DNA of 19,524 bases from an uncultured Streptococcus sp. (GTDB lineage: Bacteria; Bacillota; Bacilli; Lactobacillales; Streptococcaceae). The notes under the pieces are model-generated. The model did not search any database. It was not told where the DNA came from and saw only the letters and a list, made by a program, of their open reading frames with translations. The position numbers and the translations under genes are program-made. This document shows positions 14,340-19,524 of this stretch, one piece after another. The stretch covers positions 1 through 19,524 of the forward strand of contig CABPWC010000018.1 in NCBI GenBank assembly GCA_902461025.1, read 5' to 3'. Within the stretch, counting starts at the first letter, position 1. The number at the start of each line of letters is the position of its first letter.

Positions 14340-14651
14340 ATGATTCAAGCTCAGGGCTTACTAGTTGATGATGAAAGCAGATGTGTTCATTACCATAGTG
14401 ACAAAGATATCGTAGCACTTCAGTGCTATGATTGTAAGAAATACTACGCCTGTTATCAGTGTCACAATGCTATAGAAGCACATACATTTTGTCCTTATCC
14501 TTTAAATCTGAAAGAGGATAGCCCCATCTTATGTGGATCCTGCGGGAATACACTAACGTATGTCGAGTATACCGAGAAGGGAACTTGTCCATTTTGTAAA
14601 GCTGCATTTAATCCAGCTTGTCAAAATCATCACTCAATTTATTTCAGATAA
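14340..14651 (+). CDS. CHY zinc-finger protein, function unknown
   Basis: A 103-residue protein with many cysteines and histidines in the CHY zinc-finger pattern. It has RCVHYHS (14-20), then CYDCKKYYACYQCHNAIEAH (29-48), CGSC and CPFCKAAFNPAC towards the C-terminus. At least two zinc sites are expected. There is no signal peptide or membrane segment. In eukaryotes CHY fingers occur in ubiquitin ligases; in bacteria the stand-alone form has no firm role. AAAGGATT precedes the ATG, 14 bases after the U32 stop, and a terminator follows, so the two genes form a two-gene unit. A role in the U32 protein's tRNA pathway is only a guess from position. Confidence 0.85.
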   Translation: MIQAQGLLVDDESRCVHYHSDKDIVALQCYDCKKYYACYQCHNAIEAHTFCPYPLNLKEDSPILCGSCGNTLTYVEYTEKGTCPFCKAAFNPACQNHHSIYFR

Positions 14652-14661
14652 AAAATGATAC

Positions 14662-14690
14662 ATCCGAGTTGTAAAACTCGGATTTTTGTT
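14662..14690 (+). terminator. intrinsic terminator after the CHY gene
   Basis: ATCCGAGTT (14662-14670) and AACTCGGAT (14675-14683) form a perfect 9-bp stem around GTAA, followed by TTTTGTTTT. This closes the U32-CHY unit and isolates the atp operon. Confidence 0.92.
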
Positions 14691-14714
14691 TTCAGAAAAC
14701 ATAGAAAGATAGTA

Positions 14715-14736
14715 AAAGGTTCGTGAAAGGTTCGTG
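14715..14736. repeat. two tandem 11-bp direct repeats upstream of atp operon
   Basis: AAAGGTTCGTG occurs twice without a gap (14715-14725 and 14726-14736), followed by AAAAGGG. The 11-bp period fits binding by an OmpR/PhoB-type response regulator dimer on one face of DNA. A perfect TATAAT begins 21 bp further on, with no good -35 between, as in activator-dependent promoters. No regulator can be named. Confidence 0.55.
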
Positions 14737-14757
14737 AAAAGGGAATAAAATTTTCTA

Positions 14758-14763
14758 TATAAT
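14758..14763 (+). promoter_or_regulatory. TATAAT, possible upstream atp promoter
   Basis: Perfect -10 hexamer in the 208-bp gap before atpE. The 17-bp position upstream holds TGAAAA, a poor -35, but the tandem repeats end just there. Transcription would give a leader of about 120 nt to atpE. In such AT-rich DNA the hexamer alone is weak evidence. Confidence 0.3.
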
Positions 14764-14796
14764 TGTCTTGAAAATCGTAAAATTGGAAATAAATGA

Positions 14797-14812
14797 TTCA
14801 AAACGCTTCCAT
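14797..14812. promoter_or_regulatory. cre-like site before the atp promoter
   Basis: The 16 bases TTCAAAACGCTTCCAT fit the CcpA consensus WTGNNARCGNWWWCAW except at two positions (third and thirteenth). It ends 13 bp before the -35. If real, it would link ATPase expression to carbon catabolite control. Confidence 0.3.
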
Positions 14813-14825
14813 TCCTAGTAAAAAG

Positions 14826-14854
14826 TTGACAAAAGCAAATTTTAGGACTAAACT
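14826..14854 (+). promoter_or_regulatory. main atp operon promoter
   Basis: Consensus TTGACA (14826-14831), a 17-bp spacer and TAAACT (14849-14854). The start would be near 14861, about 30 nt before atpE. It is the strongest vegetative promoter in the window by sequence. Confidence 0.85.
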
Positions 14855-14891
14855 AGGGAGGTAAATTTAATTTAAAAAAGGAGAATTCGTC

Positions 14892-15092
14892 ATGAATTTA
14901 ACATTTTTCGGACTTTGTCTTGCCTGTATGGGTGTATCTCTTGCAGAAGGATTTTTGATGAACGGTTTGTTCAAATCTGCAGCACGCCAACCAGATATCA
15001 TCCCACAATTGCGTAGTTTGATGATCATGGGGATTGCCTTTATCGAAGGAACATTCTTTGTAACCTTGGCGATGTCATTTGTCATTAAATAG
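14892..15092 (+). CDS. atpE: ATP synthase subunit c (proteolipid)
   Basis: Subunit of the membrane rotor ring that carries protons. The 66-residue protein is two hydrophobic helices joined by the polar loop ARQPD (31-35). The second helix carries the essential carboxylate E52 in IAFIEGTFF. AAGGAG lies 8 nt before the ATG. In pneumococcal papers this gene is called atpC, and changes at residues near 14-23 and 48-50 confer optochin resistance. Here residue 18 is alanine and residue 48 isoleucine, while I recall glycine and valine in pneumococcus. First gene of the operon, 32 bp before atpB, the streptococcal order with c before a. Confidence 0.96.
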   Translation: MNLTFFGLCLACMGVSLAEGFLMNGLFKSAARQPDIIPQLRSLMIMGIAFIEGTFFVTLAMSFVIK

Positions 15093-15124
15093 ACAACTCT
15101 ATTTAGAAATGGAGGTGTCAAACC

Positions 15125-15841
15125 ATGGAAGAAAGTTTGAATCCAACCGTTAATATTGGACCAATATCCTTTGATTTGACCCTGCTTGCCATGTCTCTTG
15201 TAACTGTTTTGATGGTTTTTGCCTTTGTCTACTGGGCAAGTCGTGAAATGACCATCCGTCCAAAGGGCAAACAAAATGCTCTTGAGATGATTTATGACTT
15301 TGTGATTGGTTTTACCAAACCAAACATTGGAGAATCATACATTAAGGATTATTCCTTGTTTCTGTTTTCTCTATTTCTGTTTATCTTGGTTGCCAACAAT
15401 ATTGGCTTAATGGCAAAAGTACAAACAACAAACGGTTATAACTTGTGGACTTCCCCAACAGCTAACCTTGGATACGATTTATCCCTCTCATTATTGATCA
15501 CTTTGATCGCCCATGTAGAAGGAGTTCGTCGTAGAGGCGTTAAAGAATATTTGAGAGCATTTGTTACACCTGGCTTTATGACTCCGATGAACATTTTAGA
15601 AGAGTTCACCAATTTTGCTTCCTTGGCGATTCGGATCTACGGAAATATTTTTGCCGGTGAGGTCTTAGCTGGATTGCTATTGACCTTGTCACAAAATGCT
15701 TTGTATTGGTATCCTTTTGCCTTTATCGCAAACATGTTATGGACAGCCTTTTCAATTTTCATTTCATGTATTCAGGCTTATGTATTTACCATGTTGTCAT
15801 CTATGTACATTGGTAAAAAAATAAATGAAGGGGAAGAGTAA
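15125..15841 (+). CDS. atpB: ATP synthase subunit a
   Basis: Stator subunit of Fo that forms the two half-channels for protons beside the c ring. The 238-residue protein is strongly hydrophobic, with about five or six membrane helices. The catalytic arginine is R170 in FASLAIRIYGNIFAGE, and the penultimate helix holds W206 in NMLWTAFSIF, the residue linked to optochin response in pneumococcus. A strong ribosome-binding site (GGAGGTG) precedes ATG 15125. It follows atpE and precedes atpF by 18 bases. Confidence 0.96.
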   Translation: MEESLNPTVNIGPISFDLTLLAMSLVTVLMVFAFVYWASREMTIRPKGKQNALEMIYDFVIGFTKPNIGESYIKDYSLFLFSLFLFILVANNIGLMAKVQTTNGYNLWTSPTANLGYDLSLSLLITLIAHVEGVRRRGVKEYLRAFVTPGFMTPMNILEEFTNFASLAIRIYGNIFAGEVLAGLLLTLSQNALYWYPFAFIANMLWTAFSIFISCIQAYVFTMLSSMYIGKKINEGEE

Positions 15842-15859
15842 GTAGAGGAGGATTAGAAG

Positions 15860-16354
15860 ATGGATTTAACTATTAGTACCATTATCGGTGACTTTATTCT
15901 TATCGCTGGTTCCTTCCTTTTATTGATCTTTTTAGTGAAGAAATATGCTTGGGGAAATATTACCAGTGTCTTAGATGAACGTGCTGGAAAGATTTCTTCA
16001 GATATTGATGGTGCCGAGGAAGCCCGTAAAAAGGCTGAGGAACTAGCTAGCAAACGTGAAGCTGAGTTAGCAGGTAGCCGTACCGAAGCTAAAACGATTA
16101 TCGAGAATGCAAAGGGAACTGCTGAGAAAAGTAGAGCCGATATTTTAGCCGAAGCTAAACTTGAAGCAGGGCGCTTAAAAGAAAAAGCCAACCAAGAAAT
16201 TGCTCAAAATAAAGCTGAGGCTTTACAAAGTGTTAAGGGAGATGTGGCAGACTTGACAATCAGTCTAGCTGAGAAAATTCTCTCTAAAAACCTTGACAGT
16301 CAGGCCCATAAAGAACTCATTGATCAGTATATCGATCAGCTAGGAGAAGCTTAA
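15860..16354 (+). CDS. atpF: ATP synthase subunit b
   Basis: Peripheral stalk subunit holding F1 to Fo. The 164-residue protein has one N-terminal membrane helix (about 8-27), then a long polar, alanine-, lysine- and glutamate-rich helix (about 35-145) typical of the b-dimer coiled coil, beginning WGNITSVLDERAGKISSDIDGAEEARKKAE. The C-terminus (ADLTISLAEKILSKNLD...) binds the delta subunit in the family. AGAGGAGGATTAG gives a strong ribosome-binding site. Its TAA stop shares one base with the atpH ATG, so the two are coupled. Confidence 0.95.
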   Translation: MDLTISTIIGDFILIAGSFLLLIFLVKKYAWGNITSVLDERAGKISSDIDGAEEARKKAEELASKREAELAGSRTEAKTIIENAKGTAEKSRADILAEAKLEAGRLKEKANQEIAQNKAEALQSVKGDVADLTISLAEKILSKNLDSQAHKELIDQYIDQLGEA

Positions 16355-16890
16355 TGGACAAAAAGACTCTAAAGGTAATTGAAAAATACAGCATGCCTTT
16401 TGTCCAATTGGTGATTGAAAAAGGAGAAGAAGACTCTATTTTTTCAGACTTGTCTCAAATCAAGCAAGTAGCTGAAGAAACAGGCTTACCTTCTTTTTTA
16501 GCTCAGGTGGCAGTAGATGAGTCGGATAAGGAAAAAACGGTTCGTTTTTTCCAGGACTCTGTGTCACCTTTAGTGCAAAACTTTATCGAGGTTCTACTTT
16601 ACAATCACAGATCAAACCTGTTTTATGATGTGATTGTAGATTGCTTGAATCGTCTTGAAAAAGAAACCAATCGTTTTGAAGTGACTATTTTGTCTGCACA
16701 TCCTTTGACTGGTGAACAGAAAGAACGACTAATTCCTCTAATCGAGAAAAAGATGTCTCTAAAAGTTCGTAGCATTAAGGAAAAAATTGACGATAGTTTA
16801 ATCGGTGGTTTTGTTATTTTTGCCAATCACAAGACAATTGATGTGAGTATTAAACAACAACTTAAAGTTGTTAAGGAAAATTTGAAATAG
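16354..16890 (+). CDS. atpH: ATP synthase subunit delta
   Basis: Connects the peripheral stalk (subunit b) to the top of F1. The 178-residue protein has a helical N-terminal domain (about 1-105) and the conserved C-terminal stretch VTILSAHPLTGEQKERLIPLIEKKM...IDDSLIGGFVI, a hallmark of the OSCP/delta family. Start and preceding stop overlap (TAATG). The N-terminal domain is poorly conserved, as is usual. atpA follows 14 bases after its stop. Confidence 0.95.
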   Translation: MDKKTLKVIEKYSMPFVQLVIEKGEEDSIFSDLSQIKQVAEETGLPSFLAQVAVDESDKEKTVRFFQDSVSPLVQNFIEVLLYNHRSNLFYDVIVDCLNRLEKETNRFEVTILSAHPLTGEQKERLIPLIEKKMSLKVRSIKEKIDDSLIGGFVIFANHKTIDVSIKQQLKVVKENLK

Positions 16891-16904
16891 AAAGTGGTGT
16901 TCTT

Positions 16905-18410
16905 TTGGCAATTAACGCACAAGAAATCAGCGCTTTAATTAAGCAACAAATTGAAAATTTCAAACCCAATTTTGATGTGACTGAAACAGGTGTTGTAACC
17001 TATATCGGTGACGGGATTGCCCGTGCTCATGGTCTCGAAAATGCCATGAGTGGTGAGCTGTTGATTTTTGAAAATGGCTCTTATGGTATGGCGCAAAACT
17101 TGGAATCAACAGATGTCGGTATTATCATCCTTGGGGACTTTACAGATATCCGTGAAGGCGATACAATTCGTCGTACAGGGAAGATCATGGAAGTTCCAGT
17201 TGGTGATAGCTTGATTGGACGTGTTGTCGATCCCCTTGGTCGTCCAGTAGACGGTTTGGGTCCAATCAACACAGATAAGACTCGCCCAGTTGAAGCCCCA
17301 GCTCCTGGTGTCATGCAACGTAAGTCTGTATCAGAACCATTGCAAACAGGTTTGAAAGCTATTGACGCCCTTGTTCCAATCGGTCGTGGCCAACGTGAGT
17401 TGATCATAGGTGACCGTCAAACAGGGAAGACAACTATCGCTATTGACGCTATCTTGAACCAAAAAGGTCAAGATATGATTTGTATCTATGTAGCGATTGG
17501 ACAAAAAGAATCAACAGTTCGTACACAAGTGGAGACACTTCGTCAGTACGGTGCCTTGGATTACACAATCGTTGTGACAGCATCAGCTTCACAACCTTCT
17601 CCCTTGCTCTTCCTTGCTCCTTATGCAGGGGTTGCTATGGCAGAAGAGTTCATGTACCAAGGGAAGCATGTGTTGATCGTTTATGATGACCTATCTAAAC
17701 AAGCGGTAGCTTATCGTGAACTTTCTCTCTTGCTCCGTCGTCCACCAGGTCGTGAGGCCTTCCCAGGGGATGTCTTCTACCTACACAGCCGTCTACTTGA
17801 GCGTTCTGCTAAAGTTTCAGATGAACTTGGCGGAGGATCTATCACGGCTCTTCCATTTATCGAGACCCAAGCAGGAGATATCTCAGCCTATATCGCGACA
17901 AACGTAATCTCTATTACGGATGGACAAATCTTCCTAAGTGATAGCCTCTTTAATGCGGGTATTCGTCCAGCTATTGACGCGGGTTCTTCTGTATCTCGTG
18001 TTGGTGGTTCTGCTCAGATTAAAGCCATGAAGAAGGTTGCTGGTACTCTTCGTATCGACCTTGCTTCATACCGAGAGTTGGAAGCCTTCACTAAATTTGG
18101 TTCAGACTTGGATGCAGCTACACAGGCTAAATTGAACCGTGGTCGTCGTACTGTAGAAGTATTGAAACAACCAGTTCATAAACCTTTACCTGTTGAGAAA
18201 CAAGTAACCATCCTGTATGCCTTGACTCATGGATTCTTGGATACTATATCAGTTGATGATATTGTTCGTTTTGAGGAAGAATTCCATGCCTTCTTTGATG
18301 CGCAACATCCAGAGATTTTGGAAACTATTCGTGAAACAAAAGACTTGCCAGAAGAAGCAGTCTTGGATGCTGCGATTACTGAGTTTCTCAACCAATCCAG
18401 CTTCCAATAA
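16905..18410 (+). CDS. atpA: ATP synthase subunit alpha
   Basis: Non-catalytic nucleotide-binding subunit of F1, three per complex. The 501-residue protein has the usual length, with the N-terminal beta barrel (about 25-95) and Walker A GDRQTGKT (169-176). The alpha/beta family signature region PAIDAGSSVSRVGG lies near 360-373. It starts with TTG 16905 and the recognisable MAINAQEISALIKQQ. The ribosome-binding site (AAAGTGGTG) is weak, so initiation probably relies on coupling with atpH. atpG follows after 15 bases. Confidence 0.97.
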   Translation: MAINAQEISALIKQQIENFKPNFDVTETGVVTYIGDGIARAHGLENAMSGELLIFENGSYGMAQNLESTDVGIIILGDFTDIREGDTIRRTGKIMEVPVGDSLIGRVVDPLGRPVDGLGPINTDKTRPVEAPAPGVMQRKSVSEPLQTGLKAIDALVPIGRGQRELIIGDRQTGKTTIAIDAILNQKGQDMICIYVAIGQKESTVRTQVETLRQYGALDYTIVVTASASQPSPLLFLAPYAGVAMAEEFMYQGKHVLIVYDDLSKQAVAYRELSLLLRRPPGREAFPGDVFYLHSRLLERSAKVSDELGGGSITALPFIETQAGDISAYIATNVISITDGQIFLSDSLFNAGIRPAIDAGSSVSRVGGSAQIKAMKKVAGTLRIDLASYRELEAFTKFGSDLDAATQAKLNRGRRTVEVLKQPVHKPLPVEKQVTILYALTHGFLDTISVDDIVRFEEEFHAFFDAQHPEILETIRETKDLPEEAVLDAAITEFLNQSSFQ

Positions 18411-18425
18411 GAATAGAGGTGTCAG

Positions 18426-19304
18426 ATGGCAGTATCTCTAAATGATATTAAAACAAAAATCGCCTCAACGAAAAATACTAGTCAAATTACTAACGCCATG
18501 CAGATGGTTTCTGCAGCTAAGTTAGGTCGTTCTGAAGAAGCTGCACGCAACTTCCAGATTTATGCTCAAAAAGTCCGTAAACTCCTTACAGACATCCTTC
18601 ACGGAGATGGTGCTGGCGGATCAACAAATCCAATGTTGATTAGTCGCCCTGTCAAAAAAACAGGCTATATCGTCATTACATCTGACCGTGGTCTTGTTGG
18701 AGGCTATAACTCTTCAATCTTGAAGGCTGTCATGGAACTGCAACAAGAATATCATCCTTCAGGTGATGATTTTGAAGTCATCTGTATCGGTGGTATGGGA
18801 GCAGACTTCTTTAAAGCTCGTGGTATTCAGCCAATTTATGAATTGCGTGGTCTAGCCAGTCAACCAAGCTTCGATGAAGTTCATAAGATTATTTCAAAAA
18901 CCATTGAAATGTATCAAAATGAACTTTTCGATGAGCTCTATGTTTGTTACAACCACCACGTGAATACACTGACAAGTCAAATGCGTGTGGAGCAGATGCT
19001 TCCAATTGTCGACTTAGACCCAAATGAAGCAGATGATAACTATAGCTTGACCTTTGAGCTTGAAACAAGTCGTGAAGAAATCTTGGATCAACTATTGCCA
19101 CAGTTTGCAGAAAGTATGATTTACGGTGCTATAATTGATGCCAAGACAGCTGAAAATGCGGCAGGGATGACGGCTATGCAAACAGCTACAGATAATGCTA
19201 AAAAAGTTATCAATGATTTGACTATCCAGTATAACCGTGCCAGACAGGCGGCGATTACACAAGAAATTACAGAAATCGTAGCAGGAGCTAGTGCTTTAGA
19301 ATAA
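18426..19304 (+). CDS. atpG: ATP synthase subunit gamma
   Basis: Central shaft that turns inside the alpha3beta3 hexamer. The 292-residue protein begins with the conserved N-terminal helix SLNDIKTKIASTKNTSQITNAMQMVSAAKL. It has the TSDRGLVGGYNSSI segment (about 78-91) and ends with the C-terminal helix ending TIQYNRARQAAITQEITEIVAGASALE, the other half of the shaft coiled coil. AGAGGTG precedes the ATG. Unlike the other operon joints, 81 bases separate it from atpD, and these bases hold inverted repeats. Confidence 0.96.
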   Translation: MAVSLNDIKTKIASTKNTSQITNAMQMVSAAKLGRSEEAARNFQIYAQKVRKLLTDILHGDGAGGSTNPMLISRPVKKTGYIVITSDRGLVGGYNSSILKAVMELQQEYHPSGDDFEVICIGGMGADFFKARGIQPIYELRGLASQPSFDEVHKIISKTIEMYQNELFDELYVCYNHHVNTLTSQMRVEQMLPIVDLDPNEADDNYSLTFELETSREEILDQLLPQFAESMIYGAIIDAKTAENAAGMTAMQTATDNAKKVINDLTIQYNRARQAAITQEITEIVAGASALE

Positions 19305-19385
19305 AGCAATATTGCTCAGAGAAATGAACTTAGGACCTAGTCATACTAGGAACCGATAGTATCTTATACAGAATAGGAGAAGTAG
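19305..19385 (+). other. atpG-atpD spacer with competing hairpins
   Basis: A 12-bp palindrome AGCAATATTGCT (19305-19316) follows the atpG stop directly. CCTAGT (19336-19341) and ACTAGG (19345-19350) form a 6-bp stem with a 3-base loop. ATACTA (19343-19348) can instead pair with TAGTAT (19357-19362), excluding the first stem. AGGAG at 19375-19379 is the atpD ribosome-binding site. There is no T-run, so this is not a terminator, and no convincing promoter was seen. Confidence 0.5.
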
Positions 19386-19524
19386 ATGAGTTCAGGTAAA
19401 ATTGCTCAGGTTATCGGTCCCGTTGTAGACGTCATGTTTGCAGCAGGGGAAAAACTACCTGAGATTAATAATGCACTTGTCGTCTACAAAAATGACGAAA
19501 GAAAAACAAAAATCGTCCTTGAAG
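19386..19524 (+). CDS. atpD: ATP synthase subunit beta, 5' part only
   Basis: Catalytic subunit of F1. Only the first 46 codons are in the window; the frame stays open to the edge. The visible part, starting MSSGKIAQVIGPVVDVMF and continuing with KLPEINNALVVY, is the N-terminal beta barrel of AtpD. AGGAG lies 6 bases before ATG 19386. Operon position after atpG agrees. The epsilon gene (atpC) should follow outside the window. Confidence 0.95.
   Translation, partial: MSSGKIAQVIGPVVDVMFAAGEKLPEINNALVVYKNDERKTKIVLE

Noticed and set aside
14793..14864. 23-codon plus-strand frame in the atp promoter region
   Set aside because: No ribosome-binding site, and it runs through the -35 and -10 of the atp promoter; likely chance.
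14867..15274. 135-codon minus-strand frame across atpE and the start of atpB
   Set aside because: It overlaps two certain ATP synthase genes and has no family resemblance.
1..19524. Mobile elements, CRISPR arrays, BOX/RUP repeats, tRNA or rRNA genes, phage or defence genes
   Set aside because: None seen: no transposase-like frames, regularly spaced repeats, or repeat families I recognise. The window is ordinary core chromosome.

Overview
The window is core chromosome of a low-GC Gram-positive coccus. It is almost certainly a Streptococcus of the mitis group (S. mitis / S. oralis / S. infantis / S. pneumoniae neighbourhood). The evidence is the gene order tmk-holB-yabA-rsmI ... trmFO-pyrH-frr-cvfB-yozE-phoH-ald-GNAT-comEA-comEC, the near-identity (from memory) of several proteins to pneumococcal ones, a SigX/ComX cin-box in front of comEA, and an ATP synthase operon that starts with the c-subunit gene. 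It is probably not S. pneumoniae itself: ald is intact, as I recall it is broken in pneumococcus, and the ATP synthase c subunit differs at several positions.

Layout. (1) 1-284: the end of an upstream unit with an intrinsic terminator, then an AT-rich gap with a weak promoter. (2) 285-3038 (+): tightly packed tmk-holB-yabA-rsmI (dTMP synthesis, DNA polymerase III clamp loader, DnaA control, 16S rRNA methylation), closed by a terminator at 3041-3068. (3) 3049-5936 (+): trmFO with its own extended -10 promoter and a structured leader, then pyrH and frr, ending in a long hairpin. (4) 5954-7032 (+): cvfB and yozE. (5) 7117-8103 (+): phoH alone, with its own promoter and a terminator shared with the convergent ald. 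(6) 8152-9264 (-): alanine dehydrogenase, divergent from a GNAT acetyltransferase gene (9441-10010, +) with back-to-back promoters. (7) 10050-12915 (+): competence operon comEA-comEC behind a perfect TACGAATA box. (8) 13039-14651 (+): a U32-family (TrhP-type) protein and a small CHY zinc-finger protein. (9) 14892-19524 (+): F1Fo ATP synthase operon in the order c-a-b-delta-alpha-gamma-beta, with the beta gene cut by the window edge.

How the parts relate. Most genes are housekeeping: nucleotide kinases, replication, rRNA and tRNA modification, ribosome recycling and proton-translocating ATPase. comEA/comEC are the DNA receptor and the membrane channel for transformation. Three start codons differ from the longest reading frame (cvfB, ald, GNAT). 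They were moved on the basis of ribosome-binding sites, and for GNAT and cvfB also a promoter or hairpin lying inside the longer version. trmFO starts with GTG; phoH and atpA start with TTG.

I see no mobile element, CRISPR array, tRNA, rRNA or unknown defence-like system. The items most worth a second look are small: a ComEC whose metallo-beta-lactamase-like domain has lost every expected metal ligand, a two-part hairpin abutting the trmFO ribosome-binding site, 11-bp tandem repeats with a TATAAT box upstream of the atp promoter, a stem-loop at the predicted 5' end of the ald mRNA, and alternative hairpins between atpG and atpD.
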